64,000 bases of DNA from Kitasatospora sp. MMS16-BH015 (GTDB lineage: Bacteria; Actinomycetota; Actinomycetes; Streptomycetales; Streptomycetaceae). The notes below the pieces were generated by a model. It was given only the letters and a program-made list of their open reading frames with translations. It searched no databases and was not told where the DNA came from. Location: contig NZ_CP025394.1 of NCBI RefSeq assembly GCF_002943525.1, positions 3,224,001-3,288,000 on the forward strand. Direction: 5' to 3'. The position numbers and the translations under genes were made by a program. Shown here piece by piece: positions 22,816 to 29,899 of the stretch (its first letter is position 1; each line of letters begins with the position of its first letter).

Positions 22816-22846
22816 TTGACACCGCACACCCTGTTGCGCTCTGCTT
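22816..22846 (+). promoter_or_regulatory. Promoter for a leaderless cysteine leader peptide
   Basis: A perfect -35 TTGACA (22816-22821) is followed at 18-19 bp by a weak -10 (TCTGCT or CTGCTT, about 22840-22846). That places transcription start at or next to the ATG at 22853. No Shine-Dalgarno sequence precedes this ATG, so a leaderless transcript is expected. The start site is inferred from spacing only. Confidence 0.5.
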
Positions 22847-22852
22847 GGTGCT

Positions 22853-22945
22853 ATGTCAGAGTTCGCCACCCACCGGAGCCGCCAGGCCGTGCTCCGTCGT
22901 GCCGCGAGCTCGCTCTGTTGTCGCCTCTGTTCCAGCTGTACCTAG
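22853..22945 (+). CDS. Polycysteine leader peptide upstream of cysteine dioxygenase (30 aa)
   Basis: A 30-codon ORF, ATG 22853 to TAG 22943-22945. It begins MSEFATHRSR, continues with an Arg/Ala-rich middle and ends LCCRLCSSCT. Four of its last nine residues are Cys, and all four use TGT, although TGC dominates in this GC-rich genome. It is too short for normal gene calling. It fits a cysteine-responsive leader like the leaderless polycysteine ORFs described in mycobacteria: ribosomes slow at Cys codons when charged tRNA-Cys is scarce, changing the fold of the downstream leader. It ends 116 nt before the cysteine dioxygenase start on the same strand. Function is inferred; translation is untested. 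Confidence 0.65.
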   Translation: MSEFATHRSRQAVLRRAASSLCCRLCSSCT

Positions 22946-22997
22946 GCGCTCGCGTCCCACCGCGCGCCGCCCGCAGCAGACAGAGGCCGCCCGCGAG
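22922..22997 (+). promoter_or_regulatory. Candidate attenuator pairing in the cysteine dioxygenase leader
   Basis: GCCTCTGT (22923-22930), which spans the Arg24-Leu25-Cys26 codons of the leader peptide, is a perfect 8-bp complement of ACAGAGGC (22980-22987). Two other pairings are possible: CGCCT 22922-22926 with AGGCG 22944-22948 (overlapping the leader stop), and CTCGCG 22949-22954 with CGCGAG 22992-22997. A ribosome stalled on the Cys codons would cover the first strand and shift the balance. No canonical T-tract terminator is visible, so the outcome could be Rho-type termination or translational control. Confidence 0.4.
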
Positions 22998-23061
22998 ACA
23001 GTCCCCCCTTCCGCGGTCACCGGCTGACCCCTTCCGCACCAGCCGCCCGAGGACTCCTTCC

Positions 23062-23742
23062 ATGCGACTGCCCCGCATCCGCCGCCGTAACCGCGACCGC
23101 GCCCGCCAGGCCCGTGCCCTGGCCACCGAGCTCCGGGTCGCCGAGCTCCAGGTCACCGAGCTCACGGTCACCGCCGCCCCGGGCTGGGGCGACGGCCTGA
23201 GCGACATCAGCATCGCCGGTGACCCGCTGGCCTTCCCGCACCTGGCCCGCACCGACCTGCCCGCCCACCCGACCACCGTCGCCGGGTACGCCCGGCTGGT
23301 CCGCGAGATCGCCGCCGACACCGAGCGGTGGGCCCCGCTGGTCCGCTACGACGCCCTGACCCGCTGGTACGCCCGGCTGGAGACCGGCCCCGGCTACGAG
23401 GTCTGGCTGCTCAGCTGGCTGCCCGGCCAGAGCAGCGGCTTCCACGACCACGGCCCGGCGGCCGGCGTGATGACCGTCGTCCAGGGCGAGCTGGTCGAGC
23501 GCTCGCTGACCGAGGCCGGCGAGGGCGTGCGGACGCTGCGGCCCGGCGCACAGCGGGTCTTCTCCACCGGGTACCTGCACGAGGTGGTCAACCCCGCGCT
23601 GGAGCCCGCCGTCTCGATCCACCTCTACTCCCCCGGCCTGGTCGAGATGAACCAGTACGGCGCGCAGGCCGCAGGTTCGCAGGTCGCAGGTTCGCAGACC
23701 ACCGATGCGCACGCCGAGGGCGTCGGCGAGCCCCGGGTCTGA
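23062..23742 (+). CDS. Cysteine dioxygenase family protein
   Basis: A 226-aa cupin-fold, non-heme iron thiol dioxygenase. Expected reaction: L-cysteine plus O2 to cysteine sulfinate, the first step of cysteine breakdown. The three-His iron site is visible: H128 and H130 in GFHDHG, and H173 in YLHEVVNP, the pattern of the cysteine dioxygenase type I family. The N-terminus is basic ([15 protein letters not shown]). The C-terminal 30 residues contain a short duplicated segment (AGSQVAGSQ) from a 15-bp DNA repeat. The ATG has GAGGA about 9 nt upstream. The polycysteine leader ORF 116 bp upstream supports a cysteine-related substrate over other thiols. Confidence 0.88.
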   Translation: MRLPRIRRRNRDRARQARALATELRVAELQVTELTVTAAPGWGDGLSDISIAGDPLAFPHLARTDLPAHPTTVAGYARLVREIAADTERWAPLVRYDALTRWYARLETGPGYEVWLLSWLPGQSSGFHDHGPAAGVMTVVQGELVERSLTEAGEGVRTLRPGAQRVFSTGYLHEVVNPALEPAVSIHLYSPGLVEMNQYGAQAAGSQVAGSQTTDAHAEGVGEPRV

Positions 23743-23778
23743 TCCGGCGTCACCGGCCCGCCTGGCAGGATGGGCGCC

Positions 23779-24744
23779 ATGCGCATCGTGGCACTGGCAG
23801 GCGGGATCGGTGGGGCGCGTTTCCTGCGCGGCCTCAAGGACGTGATCACGCCGGACGACGAGATCACCGTCATCGGCAACACCGGCGACGACATCCACCT
23901 CTACGGGCTCAAGGTCTGCCCCGACCTCGACACCCTGATGTACACCCTCGGCGGTGGCATCCACGAGGAACAGGGCTGGGGCCGGGCCGAGGAGACCTGG
24001 TCGATCAAGGCCGAGATGAAGGCGTACGGGGTCGGCCCCGAGTGGTTCGGCCTCGGCGACAAGGACTTCGCCACCCACATCGTCCGCACCCAGATGCTGG
24101 CCGCCGGCTACCCGCTGAGCGCCGTCACCGAGGCGCTCTGCGACCGCTGGCAGCCCGGCGTCCGGCTGCTGCCGATGACCGACGACCGCGTCGAGACGCA
24201 CGTGCGGATCACCGAGCAGGGCGCCCTGCGGGTCGTCCACTTCCAGGAGTACTGGGTCAAGCTGCACGCCGCCGTGGACGCCGAGGCGATCATCCCGGTC
24301 GGCGCCGAGACCGCCAAGCCCGCACCCGGCGTGCTGGAGGCCATCGCGGCGGCCGACGTGATCCTGCTGCCGCCGTCCAACCCGGTGGTCTCGATCGGCA
24401 CCGTGCTCGCCGTCCCGGGCATCCGGGCCGCCGTGGCCGCCGCCCCGGCCCCGGTGGTCGGGCTCTCCCCGATCGTCGGCGGCGCCCCCGTGCGCGGCAT
24501 GGCCGACAAGGTGCTGGCCGCCGTCGGTGTCGAGGCCACCGCGGCGGCCGTCGCGCTGCACTACGGCGCGGAGCTGCTGGACGGCTGGCTGGTGGACACC
24601 GCCGACGCGGCCGCCGTCGAGCCGGTCACCGCCGCCGGGATCACCTGCCGGGCCGTCCCGCTGCTGATGACCGACGCCGAGGCCACTGCGGCGATGGCGC
24701 GGGCCGCGTTGGAGCTCGCCGAGCAGGAGCGGGGCGCCCGGTGA
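23779..24744 (+). CDS. fbiA: 2-phospho-L-lactate transferase, F420 biosynthesis (CofD/FbiA)
   Basis: A 321-aa enzyme that transfers the phospholactyl-type side chain from its GDP-activated donor to the deazaflavin Fo, making (dehydro-)F420-0. The family is clear: [19 protein letters not shown] (nucleotide/Fo site), [22 protein letters not shown], and later [19 protein letters not shown] at 23779 gives the standard N-terminus; an ATG 9 nt upstream is less likely. Its TGA stop overlaps the GTG of fbiB, so the two are translationally coupled. Confidence 0.97.
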   Translation: MRIVALAGGIGGARFLRGLKDVITPDDEITVIGNTGDDIHLYGLKVCPDLDTLMYTLGGGIHEEQGWGRAEETWSIKAEMKAYGVGPEWFGLGDKDFATHIVRTQMLAAGYPLSAVTEALCDRWQPGVRLLPMTDDRVETHVRITEQGALRVVHFQEYWVKLHAAVDAEAIIPVGAETAKPAPGVLEAIAAADVILLPPSNPVVSIGTVLAVPGIRAAVAAAPAPVVGLSPIVGGAPVRGMADKVLAAVGVEATAAAVALHYGAELLDGWLVDTADAAAVEPVTAAGITCRAVPLLMTDAEATAAMARAALELAEQERGAR

Positions 24745-26123
24745 GAGGGGCTGCTGGGTCGGCGGCCGGGGCTGACGGTGTGGTGGCCAGGGCCGACGGT
24801 GTGGGGGCTGGTCGGGGTTGCGCGGAGCTGACCGGGCTTCAGGTGGTGCCGGTGCTCGGGCTGCCGGAGGTGGTGGCCGGGGACGATCTGGCCGAGCTGA
24901 TCGCCAAGGCCGACGAGTACCGCGACGGTGACGTCCTGCTCGTCACCTCGAAGATCCTGAGCAAGGCCGAGGGCCGGCTGGTGCAGGCCGAGGACCGCGA
25001 GGCCGCGATCGACGCCGAGGCCGTGCGGGTGGTGGCCCGGCGCGGGCGGACCCGGATCGTGGAGAACCGGAACGGCCTGGTGATGGCCGCCGCCGGGGTC
25101 GACGCCTCCAACACCCCGCCCGGCACCGTGCTGCTGCTGCCCGAGGACCCGGACGCCTCGGCCCGCGCGCTGCGCGCCGGGCTGCAGCGGCTGACCGGCC
25201 GTCGGCTCGCCGTGGTGGTCACCGACACCTTCGGCCGCCCCTGGCGCAACGGCCTGACCGACGTGGCGATCGGCGCCGCCGGCCTGCGGGTGCTCGACGA
25301 CCACCGGGGCCGCCGGGACAGCCACGGCAACGAGCTGGTGCTCACCGTCACCGCCACCGCCGACGAACTGGCCGCCGCCGGCGACCTGGTGAAGGGCAAG
25401 GCCACCGGCACGCCCGTCGCCGTGGTCCGGGGCCTGGCCGGCGCCGTCACCGAGGAGGACGGCCCGGGCGCCGCCGCCCTGGTACGGCCCTCGGCCGACG
25501 ACCTGTTCCGTCTCGGCACCTCCGAGGCCGTCCGGGAGGCCGTCACCCTGCGGCGCACCGTCCGCTCCTTCACCCCCGAGCCGGTCGACCCGGGCGCCGT
25601 CCGGCGCGCCGTGGCGGCCGCCGTCACCGCGCCCGCCCCGCACCACACCACGCCCTGGCGGTTCGTGCTGGTGGAGTCCGCGGAGGTGCGGACCCGGCTG
25701 CTCGACGCGATGCTCGACGCCTGGCGGCGCGACCTCGCCGAGCTGGACGGTTGGGACGAAGCCAAGATCGCCCGCCGCACCGCCCGGGGCGAGGTGCTGC
25801 GCGGAGCGCCGTACCTGGTGGTGCCCTGCCTGGTGATGGACGGCTCGCACACCTACCCCGACGCCCGGCGGGCCGCCGCCGAGCGCGAGATGTTCGTGGT
25901 GGCAGCCGGGGCCGGCGTGCAGAACCTGCTGGTCGCGCTGGCCGGGGAGGGCTACGGCTCGGCCTGGGTCTCCTCGACGATGTTCTGCCGCGACACCGTG
26001 CGGGCCGCACTCGACCTCCCGGCCGGGTGGGACCCGATGGGCGCGGTCGCCGTGGGGCGGCCGGCCGAACCGGCTGCGGCGCGGGCGCCGCGTGGGGTCG
26101 AGGCCTTCATCGAGGTGCGGTGA
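24741..26123 (+). CDS. fbiB: Bifunctional F420 biosynthesis protein FbiB (CofE ligase plus nitroreductase-type domain)
   Basis: A 460-aa two-domain enzyme. The N-terminal ~250 residues are the CofE-type F420:gamma-glutamyl ligase that adds the glutamate tail ([54 protein letters not shown]). The C-terminal ~200 residues are an FMN-binding nitroreductase-like domain ([19 protein letters not shown]), which reduces dehydro-F420-0 and aids polyglutamylation. GTG at 24741 overlaps the fbiA stop. It gives an N-terminal extension of about 30 Ala/Gly residues relative to the core, so an internal GTG at 24780 is an alternative. The stop codon is itself the first unit of the heptamer array at 26121. 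Confidence 0.95.
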   Translation: MRGAAGSAAGADGVVARADGVGAGRGCAELTGLQVVPVLGLPEVVAGDDLAELIAKADEYRDGDVLLVTSKILSKAEGRLVQAEDREAAIDAEAVRVVARRGRTRIVENRNGLVMAAAGVDASNTPPGTVLLLPEDPDASARALRAGLQRLTGRRLAVVVTDTFGRPWRNGLTDVAIGAAGLRVLDDHRGRRDSHGNELVLTVTATADELAAAGDLVKGKATGTPVAVVRGLAGAVTEEDGPGAAALVRPSADDLFRLGTSEAVREAVTLRRTVRSFTPEPVDPGAVRRAVAAAVTAPAPHHTTPWRFVLVESAEVRTRLLDAMLDAWRRDLAELDGWDEAKIARRTARGEVLRGAPYLVVPCLVMDGSHTYPDARRAAAEREMFVVAAGAGVQNLLVALAGEGYGSAWVSSTMFCRDTVRAALDLPAGWDPMGAVAVGRPAEPAAARAPRGVEAFIEVR

Positions 26124-26295
26124 CGGGTGACGGGTGACGGGTGACGGGTGACGGGTGGCAGGTGACAGCTGACGGGTGGCAGGTGACGGGTGGCAGGTGA
26201 CGGCTGACGCTCGGCAGATGACAGCTGACAGATAACGGATGGCTGTCAGCCGATGACAGGTGACGGATTACGGGTGGCGGGCGACGGGTGACGGG
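26121..26295. repeat. Tandem array of 25 heptamers, consensus TGACGGG
   Basis: Twenty-five consecutive 7-bp units can be read in a single register from the fbiB stop codon to 26295. The first five are identical TGACGGG; most later ones differ by one to three bases (TGGCAGG, TGACAGC and similar). The last copy ends 10 bp before the GTG at 26306. Units are not a multiple of three, and the ORF that reads through them on the minus strand simply mirrors the repeat. It occupies the whole fbiB-glycosylase gap. Confidence 0.93.
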
Positions 26296-26305
26296 TGGTG
26301 CGGCC

Positions 26306-27235
26306 GTGACTGCAGATCTGACGGGGGCGGCCGTGCGGCGGTGGCGGCCGGGGTATCCGTTGGACCTGGCCCGGACGCTGCTGCCGCTGCGGCGCGGGCC
26401 GGGTGATCCCTCGTACCGGAGGGCCGGGGACGGTTCGCTCTGGCGTGCCTCGCGGACGCCGGCCGGGGTGGGCACCCTGCGGTTGCGGATGGTCGACGGT
26501 GAGGTGGAGGCCGCCGCCTGGGGCCCCGGTGCGGAGTGGCTGCTCGAACGGGTGCCGCAGTGGCTCGGGGCCGCCGACGAGCCCGAGGCACTGGTGCTGC
26601 CGCCCGGGCCGCTCCGCGAGGCGCAGCGGAGTTTCGCCGACGTACGGCTGCCCCGGACTGGGCTGGTGCTCGAATCGCTGGTGCCCGCGATCCTGGAGCA
26701 GAAGGTCACCACGGCGGAGGCGTACCGCTCCTACCGGGAGCTGCTGCTCCGCTTCGGCACCGTCGCGCCGGGGCCGGAGGCGGCGGCGGGCCTGCGGGTC
26801 GCGCTCTCCGCGCGGGAGTGGGCCCTGCTGCCGAGTTGGGAGTGGCACCGAGCCGGGGTCGACCCCAAGCGTTCGGCCACCGTGGTCCGGGCCGCCCGGC
26901 TGGCCGCGCGGCTGGAGGAGGCGTCGGGTTTCGACCACGAGGCGGCCTTCGCCCGGCTGACCGCCGTGCCCGGGATCGGGATCTGGACCGCGGCCGAGAC
27001 CCTGCAGCGCAGCAACGGCGACGCCGACGCCGTGTCGGTGGGTGACTTCCACCTGCCCAACCTGGTCGGCTGGGCCCTCGCCGGGCGGGTCCGGAGCGAC
27101 GACGCCCAGATGATGGAGCTGCTGGAGCCGTACCGGCCGCACCGCTACCGCGTCTGCCGCCTACTGGCGCTGGCCGGGGCACATGCCCCGCGGTTCGGCG
27201 CCCGGCTCGCTCCGAATGATCACCGTGGGCGCTAG
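26306..27235 (+). CDS. DNA-3-methyladenine glycosylase / AlkA-like HhH-GPD protein
   Basis: A 309-aa base-excision repair glycosylase of the HhH-GPD superfamily. The helix-hairpin-helix is visible as LTAVPGIGIWTAAETLQRS, followed by the catalytic aspartate in DAVSVGDFHLPN. The segment LVPAILEQKVTTAEAYRSYREL matches AlkA-like enzymes that remove alkylated bases. GTG at 26306 is chosen because it is the first start beyond the heptamer array; GTG at 26288 is in frame but lies inside the repeats. It ends upstream of a 152-bp intergenic repeat element. Confidence 0.88.
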   Translation: MTADLTGAAVRRWRPGYPLDLARTLLPLRRGPGDPSYRRAGDGSLWRASRTPAGVGTLRLRMVDGEVEAAAWGPGAEWLLERVPQWLGAADEPEALVLPPGPLREAQRSFADVRLPRTGLVLESLVPAILEQKVTTAEAYRSYRELLLRFGTVAPGPEAAAGLRVALSAREWALLPSWEWHRAGVDPKRSATVVRAARLAARLEEASGFDHEAAFARLTAVPGIGIWTAAETLQRSNGDADAVSVGDFHLPNLVGWALAGRVRSDDAQMMELLEPYRPHRYRVCRLLALAGAHAPRFGARLAPNDHRGR

Positions 27236-27246
27236 GACGTACCCCT

Positions 27247-27398
27247 CCAGGGGCGCGGGGAACGGCGCGGCCGACCATGCACCACCTGCTGTCTTACTCA
27301 CATGCCCGGTTGCACTGTCCGTTGCTGGTGCAACTGACTATCGGCGCGAGATGACACGGAGGCTTCTTCCGATTTCGCGCAGTTCCCCGCGCCCCTGG
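27247..27398 (+). repeat. 152-bp intergenic element, copy A, with 17-bp terminal inverted repeats
   Basis: The element begins with CCAGGGGCGCGGGGAAC (27247-27263) and ends with its exact reverse complement (27382-27398). A second copy of identical length, inverted, lies at 34614-34765; the two are about 80-85% identical by eye. An internal hairpin GTTGCAC/GTGCAAC sits near 27309-27335. Its size, terminal repeats and intergenic site suggest a MITE- or REP-like element. There is no coding potential. A degenerate further half-end occurs near 27410-27430. The rest of 27236-27582 holds only the cupin gene's upstream region. Confidence 0.85.
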
Positions 27399-27582
27399 TG
27401 GCGACCCTCGCAGTCCCCCGCGCCCCCGGTGGTGCAAGGTCACCAAATAGGCCGCACCGGGCCGGCGGGGGCGATCCGGGTCAGGTCCGAGACCAGGGCT
27501 CCGAACCGCTCCTCCCCCAGTGCCTCTCGCCAGGGCGCCACCGCCTCGCGCGCGGGCACGCGCGCACTTCCGGGGGTTGACC

Positions 27583-27999
27583 ATGCCGTTCATCCGCGCC
27601 CACGAGGCCACCGTGTACGAGATCCACGGAGCCACCTTCACCTCCTACGCCCGACCCGCCGGCGGCAGCCGCAGCCTCGCGGCCTGGCGCGGCGAGCTGC
27701 CGCCCAGGCTGGTCGCCCCGGCGCACACGGTCAGCCACGAGGAGGTGTTCTACGTGCTCTCCGGCCGCCCGCGCCTGACCATCGACGGCGAGTGCGCCGA
27801 TCTCGTCGCCGGAGATGCGGCAGTGGCGCCGGCGGGCTCCACCCTCTCGGTCGAGAACCCGCTGGACGAGCCGGCCCGGCTCTGGGTCACCACCGAGATC
27901 GGCCTCAGCGCCACCCTGGCCGACGGCACCGTGCTCACTCCGCCGTGGGCCAACCACCCGAGCGGGGCTCAGCCCCGGAGCGCGGGCAGCGCCGCGTAG
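27583..27999 (+). CDS. Cupin domain protein
   Basis: A 138-aa single-domain cupin. Motif 1 is visible as PAHTVSHEEVFYVLSGRPRLTIDG, with His and Glu at the usual metal-ligand positions, and motif 2 as GDAAVAPAGSTLSVENP. The C-terminal strand is LWVTTEIG. The substrate cannot be assigned. ATG at 27583 has GGGGG upstream. Its 3' end overlaps the convergent amidase gene by 31 bp (27969-27999), an unusual tail-to-tail overlap. Residues 129-138 are encoded inside that overlap and may be a late extension. Confidence 0.82.
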   Translation: MPFIRAHEATVYEIHGATFTSYARPAGGSRSLAAWRGELPPRLVAPAHTVSHEEVFYVLSGRPRLTIDGECADLVAGDAAVAPAGSTLSVENPLDEPARLWVTTEIGLSATLADGTVLTPPWANHPSGAQPRSAGSAA

Positions 28000-28979
28000 A
28001 GGACGTCACCGGGGCACTCGGTGTTGAAAGCGTCGCGGTGGCCGGAGATCGCGTTGAAGGAGACGGCCGTGCCCTTCTTGTAGCGGCTGCCGTCGGAGGC
28101 GGAGGTGAGGGTGGCGGTGCCGGAGGGCGGCTGGTGGGCGAAGGCGAGTTTCCAGGCGGCGGTGCGGGCGAGGGCGTCGGCCTGGGGTTGGGGGACGGGG
28201 GCGGAGACGTAGGTGCCGAGGGCGGCGATGCCGGCGGAGTCGGTGTTGAAGCCGAGGGTGTGGGCGCCCAGGACGGGCTTGTCGATGCCGCCGGCGCGGC
28301 CCTCGTAGACGGTGCCGCAGCGGTCGACCAGGAAGTTGTAGCCGATGTCGCGCCAGCCGTTGGTCTTGACGTGGTACTGGTAGATCGCCCTGATCAGGGC
28401 GGGTGCGTCCGAGCAGGCGTAGTCGTTGCCGGTGTCGGTGTGGTGGATGAAGACGACCCGGACGGGGCCGGTGTAGCCGAGCTCGGGTTCGCGGAGGGAT
28501 TCGTCGGCGCCCCAGCCCGCGCGGGTGACGATGCCCTGTTCGGTGGTGGAGCGGTGGGACGGGGAGCGGCCGGGGTCGACCAGTTCGGCGCGGAGGCCGG
28601 CCGGGCGGGGGCCGAGGACCCGCAGGGCCACGCCGTCACTGGGGCCGACCCAGAGCGGGGCGGTGCTGCCGCGACCGCGGGGGCCGTCGGGGCGGTCCTC
28701 CGAGTCGAGCTGCAGCGGGCGCCAGGCGCTCCAGTGGCCGGTGGCGGTGGAGCGGGTGCGGACCTCCACGCCGGCGGGGGCCTGGGCCGGGTCGTCCCAG
28801 CTGACGCCGATCAGGGCGAAGGGCGTGGTGTCACTGGGCGTCAACTCCCGGGCCTCCGCGGCCAGCGGGAGGGTGCGGACGCCGCTGGCGAGGGCAGGGT
28901 GGGCGGTGGCGGGCGGGGCGGCGAGGGCCGCGCAGACGGCCAGCGCGGCGCCGGGGGCGGCGTACCGGGAGAGGCGCAT
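27969..28979 (-). CDS. Secreted PGRP-type N-acetylmuramoyl-L-alanine amidase
   Basis: A 336-aa exported protein. The signal peptide is visible (MRLSRYAAPGAALAVCAALAAPPATAHP, cleavage near residue 27). The first half carries a beta-rich accessory region. The second half is an amidase_2/PGRP domain: VVFIHHTDTGNDYACSD (first zinc His), YNFLVDRCGTVYEGRAGG, AHTLGFNTDSAGIAALG, and ISGHRDAFNTECPGD (second zinc His and Cys ligand). All three zinc ligands are present, so it is probably active in cleaving the muramoyl-alanine bond of peptidoglycan. ATG at 28979 is chosen because it starts the signal peptide. Confidence 0.93.
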   Translation of the reverse strand: MRLSRYAAPGAALAVCAALAAPPATAHPALASGVRTLPLAAEARELTPSDTTPFALIGVSWDDPAQAPAGVEVRTRSTATGHWSAWRPLQLDSEDRPDGPRGRGSTAPLWVGPSDGVALRVLGPRPAGLRAELVDPGRSPSHRSTTEQGIVTRAGWGADESLREPELGYTGPVRVVFIHHTDTGNDYACSDAPALIRAIYQYHVKTNGWRDIGYNFLVDRCGTVYEGRAGGIDKPVLGAHTLGFNTDSAGIAALGTYVSAPVPQPQADALARTAAWKLAFAHQPPSGTATLTSASDGSRYKKGTAVSFNAISGHRDAFNTECPGDVLYAALPALRG

Positions 28980-29082
28980 AGTTGTGATGATGCGACCGGA
29001 GCGGAGCTGACGCCACGCCAGTTCGCCAGCCGTGCCCTCCCCTCCCGGGGTGGCCGTCGGAGGTCGTAGGCTGGGGTGCACC

Positions 29083-29874
29083 ATGACTGCGCCTTTCGCT
29101 GCCGACGCCCGCACCCCCGCCGAGCTGCTGCACGCATACCTGCGCGCGGGGGCCTCCGACGCGGACCCCTCCCGTCCCCTCGTGACCTTCTACGACGACG
29201 CGACCGGCGAGAGAGTCGAGCTCTCCGCCAAGACCTTCGACAACTGGGTGGCCAAGACCGCCAATCTGCTCCAGGACGAACTCAACGCCGGGCCGGAGGA
29301 CCGCGCCGCGCTGCTGCTGCCCGCGCACTGGCAGAGCGCGGTCTGGCTGCTGGCCTGCTGGTCGGTCGGCGTCACGGCGGTGCCCTGGGGCGACCCGGCC
29401 GACGCCGACCTGGTGGTCAGCGGGCCGGACGGCCTGGAGGCCGCCCAGGCCTGTTCCGGCGAACGGGTGGCGCTGGCGCTCCGTCCGCTGGGCGGGCGCT
29501 TCCCGCAGCGGCCCGAGGGCTTCCTCGACTACGCGGCCGAAGTGCCCGGCCAGGGCGACCGGTTCGCGCCGTACTCCCCCGTGCACCCCGACGCCGCCGC
29601 CCTGGAGACCCAGGTCGACGGCCTGCCGCTGAAGCTGACGGGCCGCCAGACGGTGGAGTTCGCCCGCGAGGGCGCGCAGCGGCTCGGGCTGACCACCGGC
29701 AGCCGGGTGCTCTCCACCCTCGGCTACCAGGACTGGTCGGGGCTGGAGGCCGGGCTGCTCGCGCCGCTGGCCGCCGGCGCCTCGGTGGTGCTCTGCCGCA
29801 ACTCCGAGGGCCTGACCGAGGAGCAGTGGGAGAAGCGGCTCGAATCCGAACGGGTGACTCTCCGGCTGAGCTGA
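29083..29874 (+). CDS. TIGR03089 family protein (acyl-CoA-synthetase-like N-terminal domain)
   Basis: A 263-aa protein of the actinobacterial TIGR03089 family, which looks like the N-terminal part of an AMP-forming acyl-CoA synthetase without the catalytic P-loop and C-terminal domain. Features are PLVTFYDDATGERVELSAKTFDNWVAKTANLL and LLPAHWQSAVWLLACWSVG. Function is unknown. It occurs beside LCP genes in mycobacteria as well (Rv3268 next to Rv3267). A -10-like TAGGCT lies just upstream of ATG 29083, so the leader is short. Confidence 0.92.
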   Translation: MTAPFAADARTPAELLHAYLRAGASDADPSRPLVTFYDDATGERVELSAKTFDNWVAKTANLLQDELNAGPEDRAALLLPAHWQSAVWLLACWSVGVTAVPWGDPADADLVVSGPDGLEAAQACSGERVALALRPLGGRFPQRPEGFLDYAAEVPGQGDRFAPYSPVHPDAAALETQVDGLPLKLTGRQTVEFAREGAQRLGLTTGSRVLSTLGYQDWSGLEAGLLAPLAAGASVVLCRNSEGLTEEQWEKRLESERVTLRLS

Positions 29875-29899
29875 CCGCGCCCGGGGCCCGGCCGGGGTA

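Larger units (their letters stand above)
22384..22852. other. Intergenic region between whiB and the cysteine leader peptide
   Basis: 469 bp without a supportable gene. It holds the whiB promoter, a short hairpin at 22664-22679 (CCCCCCG-AA-CGGGGGG), an inverted repeat at 22753-22768, and the promoter of the cysteine leader (22816-22846). The stretch 22540-22640 is unusually A+T-rich for this genome, which fits a developmental promoter region. Confidence 0.6.

Noticed and set aside
22846..23061. Longer N-terminus of cysteine dioxygenase starting at 22786
   Set aside because: The extension reads as Arg/Pro/Ser-rich low complexity, overlaps the leader peptide in another frame, and the ATG at 23062 has a good ribosome site.
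26121..26295. CRISPR array
   Set aside because: The repeat is a 7-bp tandem unit with no spacers and no cas genes nearby.
26107..26712. Minus-strand ORF with [15 protein letters not shown] repeats over the heptamer array
   Set aside because: The repetitive peptide is only the translation of 7-bp DNA repeats, and the rest is antisense to the glycosylase.
27294..27582. Similar short peptides (SCTSNGQCNRAC) readable from both 152-bp elements
   Set aside because: They come from the same conserved nucleotide core read in opposite contexts and are attached to unrelated frames; the DNA repeat explains them without a protein.
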